From the NCBI RefSeq assembly GCF_023277925.1, contig NZ_CP063832.1:1645001-1709000 (forward strand): a stretch of DNA of 64,000 nt, written 5' to 3'. Origin of the DNA: Pseudomonas entomophila. GTDB taxonomy: Bacteria; Pseudomonadota; Gammaproteobacteria; Pseudomonadales; Pseudomonadaceae. The notes under the pieces were generated by a model. It was not told the DNA's origin and did no database searches. It saw only the letters and a program-made list of their open reading frames with translations. The position numbers and the translations under genes are program-made. Positions 8,755 to 17,846 of this stretch are shown here, one piece after another (within the stretch, counting starts at the first letter, position 1; each line of letters opens with the position of its first letter).

Positions 8755-9936
8755 ATGACCGCGCAACAGCCTGCCCCCGGCAATACCTCCGGCATCACGC
8801 TGCAGATCCTCTCCATCGTCTTCTATACCTTCATTGCCTTCCTCTGCATCGGCCTGCCGATCGCGGTGCTGCCTGGCCATGTACATGACCAACTGGGCTT
8901 CGGCGCGGTCATCGCCGGGTTGACCATCGGCCTGCAATACCTCGCCACCTTGGTCAGCCGCCCATTCGCCGGCCAAGTCGCCGACACCCTGGGCGGCAAA
9001 CGCGCCATTCGCTATGGGCTGTATGGCATCGCCGGCTGCGGCGTACTGACGCTGCTCTCGGCATGGGCCCTTGCATTGCCCTGGCTGAGCCTGGCGCTGT
9101 TGTTGGGCGGCCGCTTGCTGCTGGGTATCGCCCAAGGGCTGATCGGCGTCGCGACCTTGAGCTGGGGAATCGGCCAGGTGGGGCCTGAACACACCGCACG
9201 GGTGATCTCATGGAACGGTATCGCCTCGTATGGCGCCATTGCCATTGGCGCACCGGCGGGCGTACTGCTGGTGGGCAGCCTGGGTTTCGTGGTGCTGGGG
9301 CCTGTCCTGCTGACGCTGGCAATAATAGCCCTGCTGGTGCTTCGCACTCGCCCTGAGGTGCAGGTGGTACGCGGTGAGCGCCTGCCGTTCTGGTCGGCGT
9401 TCGGCCGGGTCGCACCTTGCGGTTTGGGGTTGACCCTGGCATCGATTGGCTACGGCACCCTGACCACCTTCGTCACGCTCTACTATCTTGAACGCGGCTG
9501 GGTCGGCGCAGCCTGGTGCCTCAGCGCGTTTGGCCTGTGCTTCATCCTGTCGCGGCTGCTGTTCGTCAATGCGGTCAACCGCTTCGGTGGCTACAACGTA
9601 GCGGTCACCTGCATGGCCACAGAAGTACTGGGGTTGACGTTGCTGTGGTTGGCGCCTTCACCACTGTGGGCGATGCTGGGCGCCGGGCTGACCGGATTCG
9701 GCCTGTCGCTGGTGTACCCCGCCCTGGGTGTGGAGGCGATCCGCAAGGTCCCCAGCAGCAGCCGTGGGGCGGGGCTGGGCGCCTATGCGGTGTTCTTCGA
9801 CCTGGCCCTGGCAATCGCCGGGCCATTGATGGGCGCGGTGGCCGTACAGCGGGGGTACGCCTCGATCTTCGCAATTGCCGCCCTGCTGGCGCTGTCAGGG
9901 GTGGCCTTGACCCTGCTGCTGGCTCGCCGCGGCTGA
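8755..9936 (+). CDS. MFS transporter, YhhS/YfcJ-like (UPF0226)
   Basis: A 393-residue major facilitator protein with about 12 hydrophobic helices. The cytoplasmic loop between helices 2 and 3 carries the MFS signature as SRPFAGQVADTLGGKRA, and the first helix region LQILSIVFYTFIAFLCIGLPIAVLP resembles E. coli YhhS/YfcJ, exporters of unknown natural substrate. The ATG at 8755 was chosen; upstream in-frame sequence runs through the REP array and is not coding-like. Its 3' end overlaps the convergent hydrolase gene by 42 bases, so both proteins use the same DNA for their last codons. Confidence 0.82.
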   Translation: MTAQQPAPGNTSGITLQILSIVFYTFIAFLCIGLPIAVLPGHVHDQLGFGAVIAGLTIGLQYLATLVSRPFAGQVADTLGGKRAIRYGLYGIAGCGVLTLLSAWALALPWLSLALLLGGRLLLGIAQGLIGVATLSWGIGQVGPEHTARVISWNGIASYGAIAIGAPAGVLLVGSLGFVVLGPVLLTLAIIALLVLRTRPEVQVVRGERLPFWSAFGRVAPCGLGLTLASIGYGTLTTFVTLYYLERGWVGAAWCLSAFGLCFILSRLLFVNAVNRFGGYNVAVTCMATEVLGLTLLWLAPSPLWAMLGAGLTGFGLSLVYPALGVEAIRKVPSSSRGAGLGAYAVFFDLALAIAGPLMGAVAVQRGYASIFAIAALLALSGVALTLLLARRG

Positions 9937-10944
9937 GCGCTCGGCCGGCTCCGGCGCACCCAGCGCCTGGCTGAAGAACGCCGTGGTCTCGCTGCGCAGC
10001 GAACGGTGGATATGGCGACGGTCGACGCCGTCGGCATCCTTGCACAGCACGGGCATGCGCAGGTGTTGCTCATCATCGCAGGGGGCCATGAACACGAAGT
10101 GCCCGGCCCCAGAGAGCAAACGGTAGTCTGGCGAGACCGGTAACTTGCGCGCCAGTGCATCGGCATTATGCTCGAGGGCCAGCAACTGGTCGTTGTCACC
10201 GCTGTAGATCAGCGCGGGCACGTGTACGCCCGCCAAGGCGTGACGACCGAACATCAGGCTCAACGGTGCCATCAACATCACCGCCCCTACGCGTGAGTCC
10301 GCTCGTGGAGCCAGCTCGCTGTGGTCGGCGATCAGCACGCCGTGGGTCTTGCAGGCATCGGCGTCCGTGGGGCGTACCTGGCAGTAGCGGCGCAGGCGCT
10401 CGAGGTCGGGCCGGGCGCCCGACAGGATCAAGGCGGTCTCACCGCCCGCGGAATAACCGATCACGCCAACCTTGCCATCGTTCAGATAAGGTGCCAGCAG
10501 CTTGTCTGCGCGCACCGCCGTGATGGCAGCACTGATCTGCAAGGGGCGGCCGTAGAGATTGCTGAGGGTACCCAGCCGGCTGTGATCCCTGCCGTTATCA
10601 CCGGGATGGATCACCGCCACCACCACGAACCCTTGCCGCGCCAGGCCATTGGCCAAGTCATGCAGGGCCATCGGGCTGCCCGCGTTGCCGTGGGAGATGA
10701 CCAGCAAGGGAAAGTGCCCCATGGCCACCGGTGCATCTTCAGCGACCCGGGTCTGATAGCCTTCGATGCGCACTGGGCGCGCCTCGCCGCTGGAGGGATA
10801 GAACACCAACGCCTGCATGGGCCGGGCATCCACCGGGTCAGTCAAGGTGAGCCGATGCAACCCAGCTACCCACGACGCCGCGTCGGCCTGGGCCATCAGG
10901 CTGCCGAGCAGCACACAGGTGATCAAGGTGAGGAATCTGTTCAT
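9895..10944 (-). CDS. Secreted alpha/beta hydrolase (dienelactone hydrolase/PAF-acetylhydrolase-like)
   Basis: A 349-residue protein with an N-terminal signal peptide (MNRFLTLITCVLLGSLMAQADA) and an alpha/beta hydrolase domain. The oxyanion-hole region is LLVISHGNAGSPMALHDLA and the nucleophile elbow is GVIGYSAGGETALIL (Ser in G-Y-S-A-G). The histidine is probably the one in LSGAGHFVFMAPC. The domain resembles predicted dienelactone hydrolases and platelet-activating-factor acetylhydrolase-like enzymes; the substrate is unknown. The ATG at 10944 starts the signal peptide. The C-terminal ~14 residues overlap the convergent MFS gene. Confidence 0.72.
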   Translation of the reverse strand: MNRFLTLITCVLLGSLMAQADAASWVAGLHRLTLTDPVDARPMQALVFYPSSGEARPVRIEGYQTRVAEDAPVAMGHFPLLVISHGNAGSPMALHDLANGLARQGFVVVAVIHPGDNGRDHSRLGTLSNLYGRPLQISAAITAVRADKLLAPYLNDGKVGVIGYSAGGETALILSGARPDLERLRRYCQVRPTDADACKTHGVLIADHSELAPRADSRVGAVMLMAPLSLMFGRHALAGVHVPALIYSGDNDQLLALEHNADALARKLPVSPDYRLLSGAGHFVFMAPCDDEQHLRMPVLCKDADGVDRRHIHRSLRSETTAFFSQALGAPEPAERSAAASQQQGQGHP

Positions 10945-11026
10945 GCGCAGGTGCTCCCACGCCCGCATGGCGGACGTACTCGCCAGCTTAGAACCGGTTT
11001 CACTCGCCCAACATGAAAAAAGCATG

Positions 11027-11069
11027 AAAAAAAGCCGACTGGCGCCCTGGGCGACGGTCGGCTTTTTTA
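11027..11069 (-). terminator. Rho-independent terminator after azoR
   Basis: AAAAAAAGCCGAC (11027-11039) and GTCGGCTTTTTTA (11057-11069) form a stem with A/T tails on both sides, so it can act in both directions. It lies 12 bases past the azoR stop. Confidence 0.85.
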
Positions 11070-11081
11070 TAGCTTGGTGGA

Positions 11082-11693
11082 TCAGGCTGCGGCGAACAGC
11101 TCACTGGCGATCTGCGCCTGGGCGGCGTCGATGGCCTTGGCGCGGTGCTCCGGGCCATAGGCCAGGCCGTGCGCGCGGACGATTTCCAGGTCGGTGACAC
11201 CGATGAAGCCAAGGAACACTTTCAGGAAGTCTTCGTGGCCCACGCCGGTTGGCTGGCCGTGGTGCAGGCCACCGGCAGTGGAGACCAGGATCACCTTCTT
11301 GTCACCGCACAACCCTTCAGGGCCGGCTTCAGTGTAGCGGAAGGTCTTGCCGGCGACGGCGACGCGGTCGATCCAGGCCTTGAGCTGGGTCGGCACGGTA
11401 AAGTTGTACATCGGCGCACCGATTACCACCGCGTCGGCGGCGAGGAACTCTTCCAGGGTTTCGGCGCTGAGCTTGGCTTCATGGGCCTGGGCGGCATCGC
11501 GTACTTCCTCGGGGGTACCGGCGGCCACCAGGGTGGCGGCGGAGAAGTGGCTGATGGCGTCGGCGGCCAGGTCACGGTAGACCACTTCGATGCCTGGCTC
11601 GGCGGCTTTCCAGGCCTCGACCACTTCGCGGCTCAGTTGGCGTGAGGCGGAATTGTCGCCCAGGATGCTCGAATCGATATGCAACAGTTTCAT
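11082..11693 (-). CDS. azoR: FMN-dependent NADH-azoreductase
   Basis: A 203-residue flavodoxin-like oxidoreductase that reduces azo compounds and quinones with NADH through bound FMN. The N-terminus [20 protein letters not shown] forms the FMN phosphate loop. The stretch [19 protein letters not shown] is the AzoR signature that contacts the flavin and dimer partner, and [12 protein letters not shown] supplies a second flavin-binding loop. Length matches the family (about 200). The start ATG at 11693 follows AGGAGAGTCCC. It is divergent from a LysR-type gene, a common arrangement in which the regulator controls the reductase, and a perfect palindrome lies between them. A strong terminator follows. 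Confidence 0.93.
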   Translation of the reverse strand: MKLLHIDSSILGDNSASRQLSREVVEAWKAAEPGIEVVYRDLAADAISHFSAATLVAAGTPEEVRDAAQAHEAKLSAETLEEFLAADAVVIGAPMYNFTVPTQLKAWIDRVAVAGKTFRYTEAGPEGLCGDKKVILVSTAGGLHHGQPTGVGHEDFLKVFLGFIGVTDLEIVRAHGLAYGPEHRAKAIDAAQAQIASELFAAA

Positions 11694-11794
11694 GGGACTC
11701 TCCTGTGAAAGAAGACCGCGGCGGTGGGCGATCACGATGGAGAGAATCCTATCGATACAGCGAATGGCTGATAAGCCAGCAAAAATGCGTTAGT

Positions 11795-11814
11795 TTGTTC
11801 CACTGATGGAACAA
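11795..11814. promoter_or_regulatory. Perfect 8-4-8 palindrome, candidate LysR operator
   Basis: TTGTTCCA-CTGA-TGGAACAA is an exact inverted repeat with a 4-bp centre. It ends 12 bases before the LysR start codon in the azoR/lysR divergent region. It fits a T-N11-A-type LysR site (the T and A of the arms) and probably serves autoregulation and azoR control. Confidence 0.6.
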
Positions 11815-11826
11815 TGAGACGGCCAA

Positions 11827-12729
11827 ATGCAAGACCTCAACGACCTCTTCTACTTCGCCCGGGTGGTCGAAGCCGGTGGTTTCGCCGCCGCCGGGCGCCA
11901 GCTGGGCATCCCCAAGTCACGCCTGTCACGGCGCATCGCCGAGCTGGAGGAGCGCCTGGGCACGCGCCTTCTGCAACGCACTACCCGGCAACTCAAGCTC
12001 ACAGCGGTGGGCGAACGTTACCTGCACCATTGCCAGGCCATGTTGCTGGAAGCGGAAATGGCCGATGAAGTAGTGGCCAGCATGTCCAGCGAGCCCCGTG
12101 GCCGGTTGCGGGTGTCTTGCCCGGTGGCCCTGGCCCATGCCTTCCTGCCGGATGTGATCAGCCGCTTTCTCGCCCAGTACCCGCTGGTACAGCTGGACAT
12201 GGTGCTGCTCAATCGTCGAGTGGACCTGATTTCGGAAGGCATCGACGTCGCGCTGCGGGTGCGTGACCTGGGCGATGAAGACCCGGCCCTGGTGACCCGC
12301 CGCCTGCGCCAGGCGCAGATGCAGTTGGTGGCCGCGCCGGGCTTCGCCGATCACATTCGCGAACCCTCCGAGTTAGCTACGCTACCCGTGCTGGGCGCGG
12401 CCGAGGCCGACCGCCTGGTGCATTTTCGCCTGTTCGGCCCCAACGGGCGCCAGGAGGATGTCGCCCTGGAGCCGCGCCTGGCCATCGACGACTTTGTCGT
12501 GCGTAACGCAGCGGTGCGCGCGGGCCTGGGTTTCACCGCACTACCCAGCATGTTCTGCGAGCAAGAGCTGGCACGTGGCGAGTTGGTTCGCCTGTTGCCA
12601 GACTGGTCGCTGCCGGGCGGCTATCTACAAGCGGTCTACCCGCACCGGCGCGGGTTGCTGCCTGCGGTCAGGGTGTGGATCGACCACCTGGCCGCCTCGT
12701 TCGAAGCCTGTGGAGAACGTTATGTCTGA
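11827..12729 (+). CDS. LysR-family transcriptional regulator
   Basis: A 300-residue LysR regulator. The helix-turn-helix occupies residues 1-60 (FARVVEAGGFAAAGRQLGIPKSRLSRRIAELEERLGTRLLQRTTR), followed by the linker helix and an effector-binding domain with the inter-lobe features RLRVSCPVALA, EGIDVALRVRDLGD and NAAVRAGLGFTALPS. The sequence is of the CrgA/DhcR/AaeR-like subgroup often linked to aromatic or quinone stress genes. It is transcribed divergently from azoR and probably regulates it. Its last 8 bases overlap the next gene, suggesting co-transcription. Confidence 0.9.
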   Translation: MQDLNDLFYFARVVEAGGFAAAGRQLGIPKSRLSRRIAELEERLGTRLLQRTTRQLKLTAVGERYLHHCQAMLLEAEMADEVVASMSSEPRGRLRVSCPVALAHAFLPDVISRFLAQYPLVQLDMVLLNRRVDLISEGIDVALRVRDLGDEDPALVTRRLRQAQMQLVAAPGFADHIREPSELATLPVLGAAEADRLVHFRLFGPNGRQEDVALEPRLAIDDFVVRNAAVRAGLGFTALPSMFCEQELARGELVRLLPDWSLPGGYLQAVYPHRRGLLPAVRVWIDHLAASFEACGERYV

Positions 12730-13102
12730 GCAAAGGATGACCGAAGCGCAGGTTGCGGCGTATTGCCTGGGCCTGCCTGGAGCACGGGAAGATCACAAGT
12801 GGGGCGGGGTCCGGGTGTTCTCGGTGGCGGGCAACAAGATGTTCGCGATACAGAGGCTCAACGGTGATGGATTGGCGTTCAAGGTTGCCGACGAGCTATT
12901 CCTGGGTTACTGCGATCGCCCGGGTATCCGCCCGGCGCCCTATCTGGCCAGGGCCAAGTGGATCAGCATGGAGCAACCCTACCCCATGGGCCGCGACGAG
13001 CTCAGCGACCTGCTGCGCCGCTCGCACCAACTGGTGGTGCGGCGGCTGCCCAAGCGCTTGCAGGTGGGGATGTTGCTTACGGGGGCGGACGCGCCGTTGT
13101 AG
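12722..13102 (+). CDS. MmcQ/YjbR family protein
   Basis: A 126-residue single-domain protein of the MmcQ/YjbR family, which has a double-wing DNA-binding-like fold but no firmly known function. Family features are the opening LPGAREDHKWGGVRVFSVAGNKMFA and the middle AFKVADELFLGYCDRPGIRPAPYLARAKWI. Length matches (about 120). The ATG at 12722 overlaps the LysR stop by 8 bases, so translation is probably coupled to the regulator. Confidence 0.85.
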   Translation: MSEQRMTEAQVAAYCLGLPGAREDHKWGGVRVFSVAGNKMFAIQRLNGDGLAFKVADELFLGYCDRPGIRPAPYLARAKWISMEQPYPMGRDELSDLLRRSHQLVVRRLPKRLQVGMLLTGADAPL

Positions 13103-13123
13103 GGGCCGCGCCAAACCTGGGCA

Positions 13124-13525
13124 TTACACCAGCCGACCCAACCAGCGCCCACCCAGCAGCAGGTGGTCGGCCCAGAACACCTGGTGCAACAGCACGATGC
13201 CCCAGAACATGGCCTGATACGACACCTTGCGGGTCTTGTGCCGGAACAACTGCTGCGCCAGGAGCGCCCCCGGCCAGCCACCCAGCAGCTCACTCGCGTG
13301 CAGCACCTTTTCCGGGGTTCGCCAGGCCTGGGTACGCGCCTGCTGCTTGTCCTGCCAGTACAGCAGCAGGCTGACCAGGCTCACCGTCGGATACAACGCC
13401 AAAGGCACCCAGGACTGGCCATTCAACCCCATCTGGAGGCCGCCCAGCACCGGCAACAGGCATAACCCGGCCAGTACCAGAAGCTTCAGGCGTGCGTTGC
13501 GCACGCTTTCCTGCCCACGCGCCAT
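13124..13525 (-). CDS. DUF1294 membrane protein
   Basis: A 133-residue protein with about three to four hydrophobic segments and the DUF1294 hallmark region SLLLYWQDKQQARTQAWRTPEKVLHASELLGGWPGALLAQQLFRHKTRKVSYQ, where DK-x2-A, RTPE and LLGGWPGA are diagnostic. DUF1294 proteins have no known role. The ATG at 13525 overlaps the uppP stop by one base (TGATG), so it is likely translated with uppP from one mRNA. Confidence 0.8.
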   Translation of the reverse strand: MARGQESVRNARLKLLVLAGLCLLPVLGGLQMGLNGQSWVPLALYPTVSLVSLLLYWQDKQQARTQAWRTPEKVLHASELLGGWPGALLAQQLFRHKTRKVSYQAMFWGIVLLHQVFWADHLLLGGRWLGRLV

Positions 13526-14358
13526 CAGCCGTGCGCCGTCGACCAGTCGACCCAACCGAACTCCCAGGTCGCCAGGATCAGCAAGCCGAAGGCGATGCGG
13601 TACCAGGCGAACACCGCATAGCTGTGGTTGGCAATGAATTTGAGCAACCCACGCACGGCGATCATGGCGAAGATGAACGACACCACGAAGCCCAGGGCGA
13701 ACACCGGCAAGTCGCCTGGCTGGAACAGTTCGCGGTACTTGTAGCCCGAATAAACCGCCGCCCCGACCATGGTCGGCATGGCCAGGAAGAACGAAAACTC
13801 GGTGGCGGCCTTGCGTGACAGGCCGAACAGCAGGCCACCAATGATGGTCGAGCCGGAACGCGAGGTCCCTGGGATCATCGCCAGGCACTGGACGAAACCG
13901 ATCTTCAACGCGTGGTGCCAACTCATCTCGTCGACATGGTCAACCTCGATGCGGTGCTGGCGACGCTCCGCCCAGAGCATGATCACCCCGCCGACCACCA
14001 GCGCCGCAGCCACGGTGATGGGGTTGAACAGGTATTCATGGATCAGGTCGGCGAACAGCACCCCCAGCACCACTGCCGGGAAGAAGGCGATCAGCAGGTT
14101 AATGGTGAACCGCCGGGCAGGTGCTTGGGTGGGTAGCCCCAGCACCACATCGAAGATCTTGCGGCGGAACTCCCACACCACGGCGAGGATGGCACCGAGC
14201 TGAATGATGATGTTGAACGCCATGGCGCGCTCACCACCAAAGTTGATCAAGTCAGCGACGATGATCTGGTGCCCGGTACTTGAAATCGGCAGGAACTCCG
14301 TCAGGCCCTCGACCACGCCCAAGATAATTGCCTGCAAGGCACTCCAAAAATCCATCAT
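13525..14358 (-). CDS. uppP: Undecaprenyl-diphosphatase
   Basis: A 277-residue inner-membrane enzyme that dephosphorylates undecaprenyl pyrophosphate so that the lipid carrier can be reused for peptidoglycan and polysaccharide synthesis; overproduction gives bacitracin resistance (BacA family). The two conserved active-site regions are visible: [16 protein letters not shown] near the N-terminus and [22 protein letters not shown] in the middle. About eight hydrophobic helices are present and the length is normal. Start at ATG 14358 behind GGGGGAA. It is translationally coupled to the DUF1294 gene. Confidence 0.95.
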   Translation of the reverse strand: MMDFWSALQAIILGVVEGLTEFLPISSTGHQIIVADLINFGGERAMAFNIIIQLGAILAVVWEFRRKIFDVVLGLPTQAPARRFTINLLIAFFPAVVLGVLFADLIHEYLFNPITVAAALVVGGVIMLWAERRQHRIEVDHVDEMSWHHALKIGFVQCLAMIPGTSRSGSTIIGGLLFGLSRKAATEFSFFLAMPTMVGAAVYSGYKYRELFQPGDLPVFALGFVVSFIFAMIAVRGLLKFIANHSYAVFAWYRIAFGLLILATWEFGWVDWSTAHG

Positions 14359-14482
14359 TCCCCCAGTGAAACGCTGCCGGTGGCAGGCCCCTTGTTTTTG
14401 ATTTGCATGTTCGTGCCTATGGAAGGCGAGGCTGTTTTACAGCGACAGTTGGTCGCAAAGCCAGCTGAACCGTTCAGTGGAC

Positions 14483-14510
14483 TAAAGGTTTCATCTGGCG
14501 CGGCCGAAAT
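14483..14510 (+). promoter_or_regulatory. Candidate FliA (sigma28) promoter of the chemoreceptor gene
   Basis: TAAA (14483-14486), 16 bases, then GCCGAAAT (14503-14510) is close to the flagellar/chemotaxis consensus TAAA-N15-GCCGATAA. It is 145 bases upstream of the chemoreceptor start, and many chemoreceptor genes are FliA-dependent. Confidence 0.45.
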
Positions 14511-14654
14511 CCTAGCAGAGCGCCCCTTTGAAGGCTTGCATTACCTGCAACACGGATTGTCTCGGCGGGCACTTAGCCGTTGGTCGAGTAGGGACTGCCG
14601 GCAAAGCATGCTTGGATGCCTTGGATAAAAAGAAAAACTCCGGAGTAATGCATC

Positions 14655-16289
14655 ATGAAGACCCTGAGGTCGATGTCGATCAGCCGCCGCCTGTGGCTGA
14701 TTTTGCTGGTCGCCGTGGCCATGCTGGTGGTACTGGGGCTTTTGATGCTGCGCCAGATCCATGGCGACCTGTATCAGGCCAAGGCCGAGAAGACCCGTCA
14801 CGTGGTGCAGACCGCCGCCGGCGTGCTGGCCTATTACCAAGGCCTGGAAGCGGCCGGCACGCTCAGCCGCGAGGCCGCGCAGCAACAGGCGCTGACCATT
14901 GTGCGTGGCCTGCGCTACGACCAGAACGATTATTTCTGGATCAACGACCTGACCCCGCGGATGGTCATGCACCCGGCCAACCCCAAGCTCGATGGCCAGG
15001 ACCTCTCCGCCATCCGCGACCCCGACGGCTTCGCCGTGTTCAACGAGATGGTCGCCCTCGCCCGCAGCCAGGGCGCCGGGCCGGTCGATTACCGCTGGCC
15101 CAAGCCCGGGGCCAGCGACCCCGTGGCCAAGACTTCTTACATACAGCTGTTCAAGCCCTGGGGCTGGATCATCGGCTCGGGCGTCTATGTCGACGATGTG
15201 CAGGCTGAATTCGCTCGCCAGCTACGCGACGCCTCGCTGCTGGGCCTGGGCATCGCCCTGTTGATGACCCTGCTGGTGGTGCTCATCGCCCGCAGCATTG
15301 CCCAACCGCTGCAGGAGGCAGTACAGGCCATGGGTAATATCGCCAGTGGCGAAAGCGACCTGACCCGCCGCCTGGATACCCATGGCCGTGACGAAATCAC
15401 CCACCTGGGTGAGCACTTCAATCGCTTCAACGGCAAGTTGCAAGGCGTGATCGGCCAACTGCAAGGCGCCGCCCACGCCCTGGCCGAATCGGCCAGCCAC
15501 GTCGGCGACAACGCAGGTTCCGCCCAGGCCCGCAGTGCCCAGCAGTCGTTGCAGATGGACCAGGTGGCCACGGCGGTCAACGAGGTCACCTACGCCGTGC
15601 ACGATGTGGCCAAGCATGCCGAGCAGGCCGCCAGCGAGATGCGCAATGCCCAGCAGCAGGTCGGCCACGGCCAGCAGGCGATCCACGGCAGCCTTCAGCA
15701 GATCGACCGGCTCTCGGCGACCATCGACCAGGCCGTCAAGGTCATCCGCGAACTGGCCAGCCACAGCACGAAAATCGGTGGTGTGCTCGAAGTGATCCGC
15801 TCGATCGCCGAACAGACCAACCTGCTCGCCCTCAACGCGGCCATCGAGGCGGCCCGGGCCGGTGAACAAGGGCGCGGCTTCGCCGTGGTCGCCGACGAGG
15901 TGCGCCTGCTGGCCCAGCGTACCGCGCAGTCGACCGCCGAGATCCAGACCATGATCGAGCACCTGCAGGGCCAGTCCGAAGCGGCGGTGAAGGCCATCGA
16001 CACCAGCAGCGAAGCCTCGCGCCAGACGGTCGAGCAGGCTCGCGAAGCGGGCACCAGCCTCGACGCCATCAGCCAGGCCCTGGGCAACCTGGGCGCGCTG
16101 AACGCTTCGATCGCCAGCGCCACCCTGCAGCAATCGCACGTGGTGGAGGAGATCAATCGCAACGTGACCGAGACCGCCGATCTTTCGCAGCAGACCGCCG
16201 AGGCGGCGCGCCAGTCCAGCGATGCGGGTGCTGCACTGGCGCGCTTGAGCGAGGAGCTGGAGCAATTGTTGCGTCAATTCAGGGTTTAG
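14655..16289 (+). CDS. mcpP: Methyl-accepting chemotaxis protein with single Cache domain (McpP-like)
   Basis: A 544-residue chemoreceptor. Residues ~10-32 are the first membrane helix and ~190-212 the second. Between them is a single-Cache (sCache_2) sensor with [20 protein letters not shown] and [15 protein letters not shown], the ligand-binding hallmark. A HAMP domain and then the signalling domain follow, with the hairpin tip [33 protein letters not shown]. putida McpP has this architecture and responds to acetate, pyruvate, propionate and lactate; the same ligands are likely but not proven here. Start ATG 14655 with CCGGAG ten bases upstream. No C-terminal CheR-tethering pentapeptide is present. 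Confidence 0.85.
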   Translation: MKTLRSMSISRRLWLILLVAVAMLVVLGLLMLRQIHGDLYQAKAEKTRHVVQTAAGVLAYYQGLEAAGTLSREAAQQQALTIVRGLRYDQNDYFWINDLTPRMVMHPANPKLDGQDLSAIRDPDGFAVFNEMVALARSQGAGPVDYRWPKPGASDPVAKTSYIQLFKPWGWIIGSGVYVDDVQAEFARQLRDASLLGLGIALLMTLLVVLIARSIAQPLQEAVQAMGNIASGESDLTRRLDTHGRDEITHLGEHFNRFNGKLQGVIGQLQGAAHALAESASHVGDNAGSAQARSAQQSLQMDQVATAVNEVTYAVHDVAKHAEQAASEMRNAQQQVGHGQQAIHGSLQQIDRLSATIDQAVKVIRELASHSTKIGGVLEVIRSIAEQTNLLALNAAIEAARAGEQGRGFAVVADEVRLLAQRTAQSTAEIQTMIEHLQGQSEAAVKAIDTSSEASRQTVEQAREAGTSLDAISQALGNLGALNASIASATLQQSHVVEEINRNVTETADLSQQTAEAARQSSDAGAALARLSEELEQLLRQFRV

Positions 16290-16318
16290 ATCGGCAAGAC
16301 CGCAGACCGCGAAGCGGG

Positions 16319-16361
16319 CACCGGCCTTGCCGGTGTTCGCCGGCAAGGCCGGTGCCTACAG
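16319..16361. repeat. REP-type palindrome
   Basis: CACCGGCCTTGCCGGTGTTCGCCGGCAAGGCCGGTGCCTACAG contains nested inverted repeats of the P. putida REP class, between the chemoreceptor gene and pnuC. Confidence 0.6.
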
Positions 16362-16489
16362 TGATCGCGCAAGGCTTGGGACTGGCGCGGCCTGGGTGGG
16401 GCGAAGAACTTGCCACCGACGCTTGTGGCTTGAAGCGTGTGGCGTGAAGCTTGTAGCATCCCGCCCTCTCCTCTCTCCAAGGAACGCCG

Positions 16490-17056
16490 ATGTCCGGCCT
16501 CGAACTCTTCGCCGCCGCGCTTGGCGTCATCGCCGTCTGGCTCACGGTCAAGCAAAACCCCTGGTGCTGGCCGATCGGCCTGGTGATGGTGGTGCTCTAC
16601 AGCTGGATCTTCTATGAGGAGAAGTTGTACTCGAACATGCTCCTGCAGTTGGTCTTCGCGGTGCTGCAACTCTATGGCTGGAGGCAATGGACCCGCTCCG
16701 ACCACGTCGAAGATGCCCGCCAGGTTTCCAGCCTCGGCCTCTCACAGGTCGTCGGCGGTCTGGGCGTGGGTCTGTTGGGCAGCCTTTTGCTTGGCGCGGC
16801 CATGGCCCATTGGACCAATGCCACGCAACCCTGGCTGGATGCCGCGCTGACCGGTTTCAGCCTGGTGGCGCAGCTGTGGATGGCGCAGAAGCGCCTGCAA
16901 TGCTGGGCACTGTGGGTGGTGGTGGATGTGATCTTTGTCGGCCTGTTCCTGTACCAGGGCCTGTACCTCACCGCAGCCTTGTATGCCCTGTTCACCCTGA
17001 TCGCCGTACGCGGCTGGCTGGAGTGGCGCCGTGACCCAGCGCTGGCCGGCGCATGA
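16490..17056 (+). CDS. pnuC: Nicotinamide riboside transporter PnuC
   Basis: A 188-residue inner-membrane protein with about seven hydrophobic segments of the PnuC family. The N-terminus LELFAAALGVIAVWLTVKQNPWCWPIGLVMVVLYSWIFYEEKLYSNMLLQLVF contains the family pattern W-P-x-G-x(n)-Y-x(n)-K-LYSxxxLQ, and QLYGWRQW is the conserved helix end. PnuC proteins move nicotinamide riboside (or, in PnuT relatives, thiamine) by facilitated diffusion with trapping by a kinase. The overlapping downstream kinase points to nicotinamide riboside rather than thiamine. Start ATG 16490 follows CAAGGAACGCCG. The TGA overlaps the next ATG. Confidence 0.85.
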   Translation: MSGLELFAAALGVIAVWLTVKQNPWCWPIGLVMVVLYSWIFYEEKLYSNMLLQLVFAVLQLYGWRQWTRSDHVEDARQVSSLGLSQVVGGLGVGLLGSLLLGAAMAHWTNATQPWLDAALTGFSLVAQLWMAQKRLQCWALWVVVDVIFVGLFLYQGLYLTAALYALFTLIAVRGWLEWRRDPALAGA

Positions 17057-17604
17057 AAGTCCTGGTGCTGTGTGGTCCTGAGTCCAGCGGCAAGAGCTGG
17101 CTCAGTGGCCAGATCCAGGCGCACTTCGGCGGCGAACTGGTCGGCGAATACGTTCGTCACTTCATCGACGAGCAAGGCCGCGATACCTGTTACGCCGACA
17201 TCCCCGCCATCGCCCACGGCCAGCTGGCCTGGGAAGACAACGCCCGCGCCCGCCGGCCAGAGCTGTTGATTCTCGATACTCACCTGCTGAGCAACCTGCT
17301 GTGGAGCCGGGCGCTGTTCGGCGACTGTCCGGCCTGGATCGAGCAGGCACTGCTCGAGCGCCGATATGACCTGCACCTGCTGCTCGACCCGATGGGCGTC
17401 GACTGGGTGGGCGATGGCCAGCGTTGTCAGCCCGAGTTGAGCCAGCGCCAGGCGTTTTTCGACGACAGCCTTCAATGGTTGCAACACCACCAGCAACCGC
17501 TTCAGGTCGTGGGCGGAGATTGGCCACGACGCAGTGCAGCGGCCTTGAACGCCGTGCAACGTCTGCTCGACGGGAAAACTCCGGTTTGCGCCACCGAGTG
17601 TTAA
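17053..17604 (+). CDS. NadR-type ribosylnicotinamide kinase (kinase domain only)
   Basis: A 183-residue P-loop ATPase of the AAA_28/NadR C-terminal family. The Walker A motif is LCGPESSGKSWLS near the N-terminus, VGEYVRHFIDEQG is the family switch-like region, and ELLILDTHLLSNLLW is the Walker B region. NadR normally joins an NMN adenylyltransferase to this kinase; here only the kinase domain is present. It would phosphorylate nicotinamide riboside entering through PnuC to give NMN. Its ATG overlaps the pnuC stop by four bases, so the pair is translated together. Confidence 0.78.
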   Translation: MKVLVLCGPESSGKSWLSGQIQAHFGGELVGEYVRHFIDEQGRDTCYADIPAIAHGQLAWEDNARARRPELLILDTHLLSNLLWSRALFGDCPAWIEQALLERRYDLHLLLDPMGVDWVGDGQRCQPELSQRQAFFDDSLQWLQHHQQPLQVVGGDWPRRSAAALNAVQRLLDGKTPVCATEC

Positions 17605-17827
17605 GTCGCTGACACACCCCATGCACCTAAGTGCCCGTCACTGGGCGGCGCCCGCCCGCCCGGGGTCGGAGTGTCACGCCGGTGAAACAGCCCCGCAAGC
17701 CCGTTCGAGGGGATAAACACTCCTACAGGCTCGAATCGCCCGAGCGTTTGTCTCAACGCTGATACAGCGGCTTCCTGGCGCCCTCACCTTTCCAACGCAA
17801 CCCATTGATTCTCAAGAATTAACAAAA

Positions 17828-17846
17828 ACCGGCACACCTTCTGCTT
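17828..17846 (+). promoter_or_regulatory. Candidate sigma54 (-24/-12) promoter of the fap operon
   Basis: CCGGCACACCTTCTGCT contains GG (17831-17832) and GC (17843-17844) separated by ten bases, with GGCAC at -24 and TGC at -12 as in TGGCAC-N5-TTGC. It is about 53 bases upstream of the fapA GTG. Assigned by eye, with mismatches at the first T of each element. Confidence 0.4.
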
